A DNA stretch of 32,474 nucleotides from DASXRC01 sp036506795 (lineage in GTDB: Bacteria; Actinomycetota; Actinomycetes; Mycobacteriales; Micromonosporaceae): assembly GCA_036506795.1 (NCBI GenBank), contig DASXRC010000169.1, positions 1-32,474 of the forward strand, read 5' to 3'. The notes under the pieces were generated by a model. It was not told the DNA's origin. It saw only the letters and a list, made by a program, of their open reading frames with translations, and did no database searches. Positions 22,203 to 30,088 of the stretch are shown piece by piece. Both the position numbers and the translations under genes were made by a program. Position 1 is the first letter of the stretch. Each line of letters starts with the position of its first letter.

Positions 22203-22739
22203 ATGTACGACGATCGGGACGAGCGCACGGACGCCGAGCTCCTTGTGGCGACGGGGGATGGCGATCGCACGGCGCTGGAGACCCTGTACGTGCGGCACGC
22301 GCCGTGGCTGCTGGTCAGGTTGTCGCGCCGGTGCGCCGACCGGTCCCTGGTGGACGAGGTCGTGCAGGACACGTTCGTCGGAGTGTGGCGCAACGCGAAG
22401 CGCTGGTCCGGCCGGGGCGAGGTCGGCGCGTGGATCTGGGGAATCGGCGTGCACCGGCTGCTCGACCGGCTACGCCGCCGCCCACCCGACCTGTTGGTAC
22501 TAGGTGGCCACGACGAGGTGGCGATCTCGGCCGAGGAGCAGGTGCTGCTCGGCGTCGAGTTCGGTGATCTTGGTGGCGCGCTCGACCGGCTCTCACCGGA
22601 GCTTCGGGCGGTGGTGCAGGCGACCGTCCTGGACGGGCTCACCACACGGGAGGCCGCCAAGTTGCTTTCCATCCCCACGGGCACCGTCAAGACCCGGATG
22701 ATGCGCGCCCGCGCCATCCTCAGGGAGGAGCTGTCATGA
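22203..22739 (+). CDS. ECF RNA polymerase sigma factor, first gene of a sigma/anti-sigma/ABC operon
   Basis: 178 residues. Region 2: ALETLYVRHAPWLLVRLSRRCADRSLVDEVVQDTFVGVWRNAKRW, followed by WIWGIGVHRLLDRLRRR. Region 4: ALDRLSPELRAVVQATVLDGLTTREAAKLLSIPTGTVKTRMMRARAILREEL. It is a standard two-domain ECF factor. The stop overlaps the start of the membrane-bound zinc-finger protein (ATGA), which is expected to hold it at the membrane. Downstream are an ABC ATPase and two permease-like proteins in the same coupled operon, which suggests that the regulon includes the transporter. I see no convincing ECF-type promoter in the 140 bp upstream. Confidence 0.92.
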   Translation: MYDDRDERTDAELLVATGDGDRTALETLYVRHAPWLLVRLSRRCADRSLVDEVVQDTFVGVWRNAKRWSGRGEVGAWIWGIGVHRLLDRLRRRPPDLLVLGGHDEVAISAEEQVLLGVEFGDLGGALDRLSPELRAVVQATVLDGLTTREAAKLLSIPTGTVKTRMMRARAILREELS

Positions 22740-23563
22740 CGGGGTGGCACGTCGATGATGATGCCCTCGAGCGGTACGCCCGCGGCCAGGGGCAACTCGC
22801 GTTCGGCGCCTCGGTGGAGGCGCATCTCATCTCCTGCGCGGAATGCCGAGCGCGGCTCAAGCCGGCCGTTGACGTCGACCGCCTGGAGCGGCTGTGGGAC
22901 GGGGTCGTGGAGCGGGTTGACGCGCCGCGGCCGGGCGTGGTCGAGCGACTGCTGCGGCTGGCCAGGATTCCGGAGGACACCGCGAGGCTACTCGCCGCGA
23001 CGCCGTCGCTGCGTGCCTCGTGGCTACTCGCCATGGCCGCCACCCTGGCCTTCGCCGGGTTCGCGGCCGCGACCTCCGGGGGCCACGATCGCGGCACGCT
23101 GCTCTTCCTCATCGTCGCCCCGGTCCTGCCGGTGGCCGGTGTCGCGGTGGCATTCCACGGTGGCCTGGACCCCGCGTACGAGATCGGGTTGGCGGCACCG
23201 TACTCCCAGTTCCGGCTGCTGCTTCTGCGCTCGGCGGCGGTCACGGCCGTGACGTGCGTCGCGGCCTTCGCCGCGGGCCTGCTGCTGCCGCAGCGGGCCT
23301 TGACGGCGGCGGCGTGGCTGCTGCCGGCGCTGGCGCTCACGTCGCTAACGCTCGCGCTTGGCCGCCGCGTTGACACCGCGTACGCCGCCAGCGGCGTCAC
23401 CGCCGGGTGGACGGCCGCGGTCGTGTTCGGCTACCTACAGGTCGGGCCCTTCGCCGTATTCGGGGTGGTCGGCCAGCTCGCCTGCCTGGTCGTCGCGGTG
23501 GCCTCGCTGCTCGTACTCGCCGCGGACCGGAACCGGTACGCAACAAGGCTTGGAGGTGTGTGA
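22736..23563 (+). CDS. Membrane-integral zinc-finger anti-sigma factor
   Basis: 275 residues. The N-terminal anti-sigma domain begins MTGWHVDDDALERYARGQ and contains the zinc-binding HX3CX2C motif (His30, Cys34, Cys37 in AHLISCAECR). Instead of a single helix, the C-terminal 180 residues form about six transmembrane segments (SWLLAMAATLAFAGFAAATSG, FLIVAPVLPVAGVAVAF, AAVTAVTCVAAFAAGLLLP, WLLPALALTSLTLALG, WTAAVVFGYLQVGPFAVFG, LACLVVAVASLLVLAA). The loop HGGLDPAYEIGLAAPYSQFRLLLLR resembles ABC-2-type membrane proteins. It overlaps the sigma gene by 4 nt and the ABC ATPase gene by 1 nt. It may inhibit the sigma factor and also contact the transporter. Confidence 0.85.
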   Translation: MTGWHVDDDALERYARGQGQLAFGASVEAHLISCAECRARLKPAVDVDRLERLWDGVVERVDAPRPGVVERLLRLARIPEDTARLLAATPSLRASWLLAMAATLAFAGFAAATSGGHDRGTLLFLIVAPVLPVAGVAVAFHGGLDPAYEIGLAAPYSQFRLLLLRSAAVTAVTCVAAFAAGLLLPQRALTAAAWLLPALALTSLTLALGRRVDTAYAASGVTAGWTAAVVFGYLQVGPFAVFGVVGQLACLVVAVASLLVLAADRNRYATRLGGV

Positions 23564-24420
23564 TGGGCTCCGTCCTGATCGAGGATGTCACCAAGACGTT
23601 CCGGCGCACGACCGCCGTCGCCGGCGCCGACTTCTTCGCCGGCCGCGGCGTCACCGGCTTGCTCGGTCCGAACGGGGCCGGAAAGACGACGCTACTGCGC
23701 ATGATGGCGACCGTGCTCGCGCCGGACAGTGGGCGGCTCCGGCTGCTCGGATACGACCCGGCCACGCCATCCGGGCGGCTCGCGGTCCGGCGACGCCTTG
23801 GCTACCTGCCACAGGAGCCGGGCTTCCACCGCGGTATGACCGTCTTCGAGTTCGTCGATTACGTGGCCATCCTCAAGGAACTCACCGACCGGCGAGCACG
23901 GCACGACGAGGTGCGCCGCGTGGTCGATCTCGTCGGGCTCACGTCGGTCAGCGGGAAGCGGATCCGCGCGCTCTCCGGCGGAATGCGACGCCGGGTAGCG
24001 CTCGCACAAGCGCTCCTTGGCGATCCCGATCTCGTCGTCCTGGACGAGCCCACCGCCGGCCTCGACCCCGAACTGCGACTGCGGTTCCGGGAAATAGTGT
24101 CGCGGATCGGCGAGGATCGCACCGTCGTCCTCTCCACCCATCAGACCGAGGACGTCGCGGCGATCTGTCACAAGGTCGTTGTGCTGAACGCCGGCCGCGT
24201 CCGCTTCGCCGGCACACCCGCCGCCCTGATCGAGCGCGCGGCCGGCCGGGTTTGGCTCGACACCACACGCGGTGCCGGCGCGCACCTGGCCTGGCGCAAC
24301 GGGGACGGGCTCGTACGGAACGTCGGCGACGCCCCGGTCGGGGCGGAGTCGGTAGCGCCGACGCTGGAGGATGCCTACCTCCTGCTGATCGGAGACAAGG
24401 AAGTGGCGGTGACCTCATGA
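23563..24420 (+). CDS. ABC transporter ATP-binding protein of the sigma/anti-sigma operon
   Basis: 285 residues with all ABC motifs: Walker A GPNGAGKTT (35-43), Q-loop LPQEP (82-86), signature LSGGMRRR (137-144), Walker B LVVLDEPTAGLDP (157-169) and the switch His in LSTHQTEDVAAICHKVVVL. It is of the drug/bacteriocin-type exporter group (CcmA/NatA-like). The ATG overlaps the anti-sigma stop by one base (TGATG). It probably energises the two membrane proteins encoded next. The C-terminal 70 residues after the nucleotide-binding domain are an accessory domain ending VAPTLEDAYLLLIGDKE, usual for this group. Confidence 0.95.
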   Translation: MGSVLIEDVTKTFRRTTAVAGADFFAGRGVTGLLGPNGAGKTTLLRMMATVLAPDSGRLRLLGYDPATPSGRLAVRRRLGYLPQEPGFHRGMTVFEFVDYVAILKELTDRRARHDEVRRVVDLVGLTSVSGKRIRALSGGMRRRVALAQALLGDPDLVVLDEPTAGLDPELRLRFREIVSRIGEDRTVVLSTHQTEDVAAICHKVVVLNAGRVRFAGTPAALIERAAGRVWLDTTRGAGAHLAWRNGDGLVRNVGDAPVGAESVAPTLEDAYLLLIGDKEVAVTS

Positions 24421-25214
24421 CGGCAAACGTGCTCGGTCAGGTCCCGGCCGGCGCCGCCGTCGGGACACTCGCCAGGCGAGAGGCGTCGCGGATCATCCGC
24501 CACCCCGTGTACGCGGTGCTGCTCCTGTACTTCGTCGTGCTGGTCGGCGTCCAGGCGACCACAAGCCTCTGGCCGCCGTCGCGCGATTCGGTGCGCGACC
24601 TCCTGGTGACCCTCGGGCTGCTGTGGCTCGGACCCGCCACGTTCTTCGCCGCCAACCTGATCGCGTCCAGCGCTCGTCGTGCTCACGCGGAGTCTCAGCT
24701 CGCCGCGACGCCGACCGCTGCGCAGGCTCGTACCCTCGCGATCTGCCTCGGCGTCCTCCTACCGGCCACGCTGGCCACCGGGTTCGCCGTGATGCTCTGG
24801 CTCGTCGAGCACAACGGCAGCACCCTGGAGTACGCGCAGGGCCCGGCCGAGCTGGCGGTGATACCGCTGTGCACGCTGGGCGGCGGCCTGCTCGGTATCG
24901 CTACGGACCGCTGGCTGCCGTGGCGTGGCTCGCCGGCGATCGTCGGTTTCGCGGTCCTCGCTTGGGTGGTGGCCATGATGGATCGCGGTGACCTCCAGTG
25001 GACCGCGCCGTGGACGATGTCGTCGGGCTACTACCACGACGCGCAGCTGGCCGCGGGATCTCCACTGTGGCACGCGGTCTACCTGCTTGGGCTCGCTCTG
25101 CTCGCCGCCGTCGCCGCGCTGCTGCGGCACGCGTCGTACCGGCGTCCGCTGCTCGCGCTCGGAACCGTGTTGTTGGTCGGGACGCTCGCCGCCTGCTGGG
25201 CGCAGATGCGGTGA
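24417..25214 (+). CDS. ABC-2-like membrane permease subunit, first of two
   Basis: 265 residues with about six membrane segments: a cytoplasmic start GTLARREASRIIRHPVYAVLLLYFVVLVG (typical of ABC-2 permeases), then LLVTLGLLWLGPATFFAANLIASSARRAHAESQLAATPTAAQARTLAICLGVLLPATLATGFAV, and C-terminal hydrophobic segments. The phrase on ATPT in the segment before the third helix resembles exporter subunits in which sorted substrates are moved outward. It overlaps the ATPase gene by 4 nt (ATGA) and the next gene by 4 nt (GTGA). The substrate is unknown. Confidence 0.78.
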   Translation: MTANVLGQVPAGAAVGTLARREASRIIRHPVYAVLLLYFVVLVGVQATTSLWPPSRDSVRDLLVTLGLLWLGPATFFAANLIASSARRAHAESQLAATPTAAQARTLAICLGVLLPATLATGFAVMLWLVEHNGSTLEYAQGPAELAVIPLCTLGGGLLGIATDRWLPWRGSPAIVGFAVLAWVVAMMDRGDLQWTAPWTMSSGYYHDAQLAAGSPLWHAVYLLGLALLAAVAALLRHASYRRPLLALGTVLLVGTLAACWAQMR

Positions 25215-25849
25215 CCGGACCGAGGCGCCGCGTCCTGCGTGAGCTGGTTGCTGCCGGGGTGCTGCCGCGGGCGATCTGGTGGCACCCGGTCCTCGCCGGC
25301 TGGTTGATCAGTGCCGCGGTGCTCGTCTGGAAGGCCGACGACGTGCACGACGCGAGGGGCGCTGCCGCTCTGCTGCGGGTCGTCGCGGTGCTGCTCGTGA
25401 CGAGCGTGGTCGGCCTGCTCGACGATGCCGCAGCGAACGTGCTCGCGGCGGTCCCGGTGCCGCTGGCGTGGCGCGTCGGCGTCCGGTGTTGCCTCGCGGT
25501 CGTGGCCGTTGCGGCGCCCTGGGCAGCCGCCCTGCTCTGGGTACGTCCCGGACACTCTGCCGCCGGGCTAACGCTGGAGTGTGCGGCGTTGAGCACGTTC
25601 GGGCTGGCCGTAGCCAGCGGCATCGCACGCTGGTGGGACCCGCGCGACGCCGGCCTCGCGGCGGGGCCGGCCGTCCTGGGGACGGCAGGGTTCGCCGCGC
25701 TTCTGCCGCCGCGGTGGGCGATGTTCGCGCCACCCGGCGGCGGCTGGGTGGAGGCGCACGTCCGCTGGGCCGTCGTCCTGGCCGTCGCATCGGTGGTGCT
25801 CGTCCTGACCCTGCGCGATCCGGCCCGCCGCGCGATCAGGATCCGGTAG
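25211..25849 (+). CDS. Second membrane subunit of the sigma-linked ABC transporter
   Basis: 212 residues, GTG start overlapping the upstream stop. It opens with a basic helix RRRVLRELVAAGVLPRAIWWHPVLAGWLISAAVLVWKADD and then has five or so hydrophobic stretches (LLRVVAVLLVTSVVGLLDDAAANVLAAVP, CLAVVAVAAPWAAALLWVRPG and others). It resembles the preceding subunit in layout but is shorter, so it is probably the partner half of a heteromeric permease. Its stop codon is the first base of a perfect 22-bp hairpin shared with the convergent glycosyltransferase gene, whose 3' end overlaps it by 14 bp. Confidence 0.72.
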   Translation: MTGPRRRVLRELVAAGVLPRAIWWHPVLAGWLISAAVLVWKADDVHDARGAAALLRVVAVLLVTSVVGLLDDAAANVLAAVPVPLAWRVGVRCCLAVVAVAAPWAAALLWVRPGHSAAGLTLECAALSTFGLAVASGIARWWDPRDAGLAAGPAVLGTAGFAALLPPRWAMFAPPGGGWVEAHVRWAVVLAVASVVLVLTLRDPARRAIRIR

Positions 25850-27131
25850 ATCTTGGAGAGTTTCCGTTACGCCGTAACGGAAACTCTCCAAGATCGAGTT
25901 GGTCGAGCAGTTGTTTGGTGACGGCGGACCAGCTCCAACGCTCCATGACGACCCGTCGGGCTGCCATGCCGAGGCGACGGCGCTCGGACGGCGACAGACG
26001 CAGCAGGGCGTCGAGCTTTGATCGGAGATCGAGCGCATCGCCTGGTGCAAAGGCCGTGAGATGCGCCAACTCCGACGGGTAAGCCGCGGCCAACCGCTCC
26101 GCCACCTCCCTGAGTCCGGAGTGGCGCGCCACCAGCGGTGGTGTTCCGGCGGCAGCGGCCTCGGCGGCGACCATCCCGAACGCCTCCGGGAAGATCGACG
26201 GTACGACGCTGACACTGGCCAGCGGCAACAGGTGGACGAGGTGACGGTGCTCGAGCGGGCCGGTGAACAGGGTTCGCGGTGGGGCGGACGCCTCGAGCGT
26301 GCCGCGGCTCTCGCCGAACCCGACGATCACGGCTCGCGCGTCGACGCCGGACAGGGCCTCCATCAACAGGTGTACGCCCTTGTTGTATGACAACTTTCCA
26401 AAGTAGACGACAGTGGGCTCATCGTCGGCGAGGAATGCTGCCAGACGCTCGGCATTACCGTCATCCGGTTGACGCTCCGGTAGGTTGCCCGGATTGGGCG
26501 GGTCACGCTGCGCCTCCGCCACGAGCGCCGCGAGGGCCTCGGCGCGCGGCTGCGGCCGCCACTCGTCGGTGTCGACGCCGGGAGGCACCTCCCGCACGCG
26601 CGGAACGGGGCCACAGACCTCGCGGAGGACCTCGCCGACGTGTGCGGACCCGACGTAGGTCGCCGCCGCGCCGACGAGCGCCTTGTGCCCAAGACGCGCG
26701 AGTTCGGCACGACCGCGCATCGAATACTCCAACTCGGACCCATGCGCCTTCACCGCGTAGCGGACGCCACTGGCGGCGCCGACCGGCCCGCCCATCAACA
26801 CGTGATTCGCAAATACGAGATCCGCCGGGAGGTGCTCGCGGAGCGCCGCGACGTTGCGCGCCACGAAGTGGTTGCGCTCTGCCTCCGTAAGATCCTGCAA
26901 CAGACGGGCCTCAAGCCCGTCGTAGTGGTCGAGCACAAACACCGGCAACGGGCCGTCGATATCCGGCCGTATCGCGGTGGCGGCACCGATGTCGAAGAGT
27001 TCCGGATGGGGCTCCTGGGAGAAGACCGTCACGTCGTGGCCTTGGCCACTCCACGCGCGCGCGAGCGACCGGGTATAGACGTTCGATCCCGTGCCGCCGA
27101 GCAGGTAGCCGTGCCATAGCAGTATTCGCAT
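25836..27131 (-). CDS. GT4-family glycosyltransferase with a repeat-encoded C-terminus
   Basis: 431-residue GT-B glycosyltransferase. The N-terminal domain starts MRILLWHGYLLGGTGSNVYTRSLARAWSGQGHDVTVFSQ, and the donor-binding half has PTVVYFGKLSYNKGVHLLMEAL, the nucleotide-sugar EX7E motif (Glu316 and Glu324 in FPEAFGMVAAEAAAAG) and PGVDTDEWRP. It is likely cytoplasmic and UDP- or GDP-sugar dependent; acceptor unknown. The last 20 codons (LGEFPLRRNGNSPRSTGS end) are encoded by a palindromic repeat element, so the tail is probably acquired. It starts 19 bp after an upstream quinone reductase stop and may be the last gene of that operon. Confidence 0.88.
   Translation of the reverse strand: MRILLWHGYLLGGTGSNVYTRSLARAWSGQGHDVTVFSQEPHPELFDIGAATAIRPDIDGPLPVFVLDHYDGLEARLLQDLTEAERNHFVARNVAALREHLPADLVFANHVLMGGPVGAASGVRYAVKAHGSELEYSMRGRAELARLGHKALVGAAATYVGSAHVGEVLREVCGPVPRVREVPPGVDTDEWRPQPRAEALAALVAEAQRDPPNPGNLPERQPDDGNAERLAAFLADDEPTVVYFGKLSYNKGVHLLMEALSGVDARAVIVGFGESRGTLEASAPPRTLFTGPLEHRHLVHLLPLASVSVVPSIFPEAFGMVAAEAAAAGTPPLVARHSGLREVAERLAAAYPSELAHLTAFAPGDALDLRSKLDALLRLSPSERRRLGMAARRVVMERWSWSAVTKQLLDQLDLGEFPLRRNGNSPRSTGS
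25849..25895. repeat. Perfect 22-bp-arm hairpin, GATCTTG palindrome family
   Basis: Arms 25849-25870 and 25874-25895 are exact reverse complements around the loop GCC; the left arm starts GATCTTGGAGAGTTTCC. It begins at the last base of the permease stop codon and supplies the C-terminal codons of the convergent glycosyltransferase. It may also act as a bidirectional terminator for the two operons. Its ends match the element at 6725-6795, and I associate such palindromes with Micromonosporaceae. Confidence 0.85.
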
Positions 27132-27150
27132 GCGGTAACCCCCGGCACAC

Positions 27151-28074
27151 CTAGTCGACGTGGAGCACTGCCTTCCCGCCGATGCGGCGGTGCAGCAGGG
27201 CCTCGAGGGCCGGTGCTGGTTGGCGCCATGATCCCTCCATCTCGACCTGACCGTCCAGTCGCCCATCGGTAATCAACCGGCACAGGCGGGTGAGGTCGCT
27301 GATCGCGCTGGCGTGCCGGCGGAGCTCGTCGAACAGATCCAACATATGGATCCTCGCGCCGTGGGCACGGTCGAAACGCTTCGCGCGAAAGGTGACCGTC
27401 TCCTCGTCGTCCTGTGTCGCGATGTTCACGACGACACCACGCGGAGCGACATGCTCGATGGCGAGTCCAAACGTGGTCCCGCCGACACCGTCGAGGACGA
27501 CGTCGAAGTCTCCATCGAGGTCCTCTACCACACCACTCGCGCCGAGCCGGCGCAGCAGCTCGCGCGACGCGGCGGCGTCGCGGACCAACGCGGTGACATG
27601 CGCGCCGCTGGCGTGCGCGAGCTGAATCGCGAACCGGCCGACCCCACCGGTCGCACCCGTGACCAGGACCGGCTTGCCGAGCAGTAGCCCCGCAACCTCC
27701 AGCGACCGCAGGGCCGTCATTCCGGCGGTGGGAAGCGTGGCGGCTTGGGCGTCGGAGACGCTATCGGGAACGTGCGCGAGCCGGTCGGTTGGCACCGCCG
27801 CGAGTTGTGCCCAAGCACCGGCCTTGACCAGACCGACCACCCGCGTACCAGCCGCAGGGCCACTGCCGTCGGCAGCGACCCGTTCCACGACCCCGACCAC
27901 ATCCCAGCCGGTGGTCGATCCCTCGGGCAGGTCCGGCAGCCGGGTCACCTCGCCTCGGTTGAGCGAGAACGCACGCATCCGAACGAGTGCCTGGTCGGGC
28001 AGCGGCGTGGGATCTGGAACATCTGTAAGGACAACGTGTGGGGCGGCCGAGGTTGTCGTCAGGGCGAGCACCAC
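27151..28074 (-). CDS. Zinc-independent quinone oxidoreductase (MDR family)
   Basis: 307 residues of the medium-chain dehydrogenase/reductase superfamily. Hallmarks: DQALVRMRAFSLNRGEVTRL near the start, GWDVVGVVERVAADGSGP, then the cofactor-binding VLVTGATGGVGRFAIQLAHASGAHVTALVR (AxxGxxG type, NADPH preferred) and LDGVGGTTFGLAIEHVAPRGVVVNI. The zinc-binding cysteines of alcohol dehydrogenases are absent, so it should reduce quinones or enones. GTG occurs twice at the start; either could initiate. It sits 49 bp downstream of the GH3 gene and 19 bp upstream of the glycosyltransferase. Confidence 0.88.
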   Translation of the reverse strand: MVLALTTTSAAPHVVLTDVPDPTPLPDQALVRMRAFSLNRGEVTRLPDLPEGSTTGWDVVGVVERVAADGSGPAAGTRVVGLVKAGAWAQLAAVPTDRLAHVPDSVSDAQAATLPTAGMTALRSLEVAGLLLGKPVLVTGATGGVGRFAIQLAHASGAHVTALVRDAAASRELLRRLGASGVVEDLDGDFDVVLDGVGGTTFGLAIEHVAPRGVVVNIATQDDEETVTFRAKRFDRAHGARIHMLDLFDELRRHASAISDLTRLCRLITDGRLDGQVEMEGSWRQPAPALEALLHRRIGGKAVLHVD

Positions 28075-28123
28075 CCGACCCTAGTTGGCCACAACGACCC
28101 CAGCGCAGCCGTACGCGCGGGGA

Positions 28124-29335
28124 TCAGCTGCCCGGGCGCAGCCTGTCGATGCGGGCGATGGATCTGTCGATCTGCGCCTCGCTGATCCGGCCCCTGCGGA
28201 CCAGGTCCACGACGACGGCGACGGTGTCGTCCACGACGTGTTCGTCGTAGACCTGCTGGTTGGCGAACACCAGCATGTCGACCCCGGCCTGCAGCGCCAA
28301 CGTGACCGCCTCGTCGCGTCCGTACCGCTTGGATATCGCGGCCGCCTGCATGTCGTCGCTGACAACTGCCCCGTGCCACCCGAGCCGGCCGCGGAGCAGA
28401 TCCTGAACGACAGCGTGGGAGAGGGACGCCGGTCGCGCGGGATCGAGCTGGCGGTTGAGGAGATGGGCCACCATCACCGCATCGGTGGCTCCGGCGGCGA
28501 TCAACCTCCGAAACGGCTCGAGCTCGGTCGGTCGCCAGGTGGCGCTGACATCGACGACACCGAAGTCGGTGTTGCCGGTCGCGCTGCCGAAGCCAGGGAA
28601 GTGCTTGAGCACCGTCCGCACCGCGGCCGCTCGATGCTCCCGGACCTCCTCGGCCGCGTTGGCGACGACGACGTCGGAGCTGGCCGAGAAGCTCCGCCCC
28701 AGCGCGCCGATGGCCGGGTTGGTGCGGTTGACATTCAGATCGACGACCGGCGCGAAGTTGAGTCCGACGCCGATCGAGGCGAGCGTGCGTGCCATGCCGC
28801 CCGCCCAGGCACGGGTGCCGGTGGGGGAGTTGGTCGCTCCGACGTCGGCCTCCGACCGCGTGGCCGGGAAGCCGTCGTCCGGGTTGAGCCTGGCCACGGC
28901 GCCGCCCTCCTGATCGATGGAGACGATCAGCCGCCCGGTCGAGGCGTTGCGCAGGGTGCGGATGAGCGTGGTGACCTGGTCCGGCGATGTGATGTTGCGT
29001 CGCGCACCCGTCAGCTGATCGCGGTCGAACAGGATGACGCCGCCCAGCCCCAGCCGAGTGATCGCCCGCATGATCCAGTGCCCGGCGTCCACGCGCTGCC
29101 CGCGGAACCCGACCACAAGCATGCTGGCGATCTTGCGACGCAGCGCGGCCTCGTTCGTCTGTGGCGAGGGCGCCGCGGGACCGGACGGGCGCGCCGCAAT
29201 CGACGGCGAGGGCATCGGAGACGAGGGAGATGGGGACGGCGAAGACGGCGAGCGGCAGCCGGCCAAGCCGGTCGCCACCGCAGCCAGGCCGACGCCCTGC
29301 AGCAGCCGGCGACGGCTCAGCCCCGCGTCGTCCAT
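28124..29335 (-). CDS. GH3 lipoprotein, LpqI-like beta-N-acetylglucosaminidase
   Basis: 403 residues. An N-terminal signal with SRRRLLQG (7-14, possibly Tat) and lipobox LAGC (Cys27) targets it to the outer face as a lipoprotein. A Ser/Pro-rich linker precedes a GH3 TIM barrel: SIDQEGGAVARL (139-150), GLNFAPVVDLNVN, KHFPGFGSATGNTD (244-257) and VVSDDM with the nucleophile Asp. Where NagZ has the Asp-Ser-His catalytic dyad loop, this protein has Asn-Thr-Asp (255-257). The KHFPGxGxxxxNTD form is the one I associate with the mycobacterial lipoprotein LpqI. Likely role: trimming of N-acetylglucosamine from cell-wall fragments. It lies between the RraA-like and quinone reductase genes. Confidence 0.85.
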   Translation of the reverse strand: MDDAGLSRRRLLQGVGLAAVATGLAGCRSPSSPSPSPSSPMPSPSIAARPSGPAAPSPQTNEAALRRKIASMLVVGFRGQRVDAGHWIMRAITRLGLGGVILFDRDQLTGARRNITSPDQVTTLIRTLRNASTGRLIVSIDQEGGAVARLNPDDGFPATRSEADVGATNSPTGTRAWAGGMARTLASIGVGLNFAPVVDLNVNRTNPAIGALGRSFSASSDVVVANAAEEVREHRAAAVRTVLKHFPGFGSATGNTDFGVVDVSATWRPTELEPFRRLIAAGATDAVMVAHLLNRQLDPARPASLSHAVVQDLLRGRLGWHGAVVSDDMQAAAISKRYGRDEAVTLALQAGVDMLVFANQQVYDEHVVDDTVAVVVDLVRRGRISEAQIDRSIARIDRLRPGS

Positions 29336-29374
29336 TCCGTCAACCGTACGACCGCTCAGGTTGAACCTACTCGA

Positions 29375-30088
29375 TCACTCCTCGATGGCTCCGCCGATGT
29401 GCCGGAGATGTCGCCTGAAGGTGTACGACGGGTCGGCATCGCGCCGCGCCAGGTAATCGTCGAACGCCGTCTGCTGCCGCAGCGTGTGACCCGCCCTGAT
29501 CCTGGCGGCCTGTGCGCGTTCGGTTTGCCAGATTTGGTACGCCGTCCCGAGCACCCCCTCGGCGTGTTCCGCCGCGACGAACAACACGCCATCGTCATCG
29601 CCGAAGACGATGTCGTCGCCGCTGACCAGCTCCGTACCGAACCGGGCGGCGGCCAGGGCCTCGGGCTCGCGCTCGTCCAGCCGGTTCGGCCCGGGTGGGT
29701 AGCTGCCGTAGCTGAACACCGGAAGGCCGATCTCCGCCAGCTCGGGCGTGTCGCGATGCAGCCCCCACACCACCAGACCCGCCAACCCGGCCGCCGCGGC
29801 CTCCAGAGCCGTGAGGTCACCTACGCAGGCCTCGTCCAACCGCCCACCGTTGTCGATGACCAGCAAATCACCAGGCTTGGCCCGGCCGATCGCCTCCAGG
29901 AACACGTCGACGCTTCCGTAGTGCCTTGCCGGCAACGCGCGTCCCGCGACTCGCTGGCCGGGCACGACCGCACGGATGCCGGGCGGTGCCGCGCGCACCG
30001 GCACATCGCCGCGGACACAGGCATCGGCCACCAGCGGCGTGGACAGGTCGGCGAACGCGGCGAGCATGTCGTTCGTGAACGGTGTCAT
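29375..30088 (-). CDS. RraA-like / HMG-aldolase-fold family protein
   Basis: 237 residues in the RraA family, whose members are RNase E inhibitors or class II aldolases/decarboxylases. The core is DACVRGDVPVRAAPPGIRAVVPGQRVAGRALPA, GDLLVIDNGGRLDEACVGDLTALEAAAAGLAGLVVWGLHRDTPEL and GDDIVFGDDDGVLFVAAEHAE. The G-x-R-D-like end (GLHRD) and the GDxDGV segment are the metal/active-site parts of the aldolase-type enzymes, so catalysis of a retro-aldol or decarboxylation is more likely than RNase regulation. Its start overlaps the upstream quinone reductase stop (ATGA), so the two are co-expressed. The substrate is not evident. Confidence 0.8.
   Translation of the reverse strand: MTPFTNDMLAAFADLSTPLVADACVRGDVPVRAAPPGIRAVVPGQRVAGRALPARHYGSVDVFLEAIGRAKPGDLLVIDNGGRLDEACVGDLTALEAAAAGLAGLVVWGLHRDTPELAEIGLPVFSYGSYPPGPNRLDEREPEALAAARFGTELVSGDDIVFGDDDGVLFVAAEHAEGVLGTAYQIWQTERAQAARIRAGHTLRQQTAFDDYLARRDADPSYTFRRHLRHIGGAIEE

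Noticed and set aside
25849..25895. Simple intrinsic terminator
   Set aside because: The stem is long and perfect but has no U-tract on either strand and lies inside the coding end of the glycosyltransferase. It may terminate transcription, but a repeat element is the better primary call.
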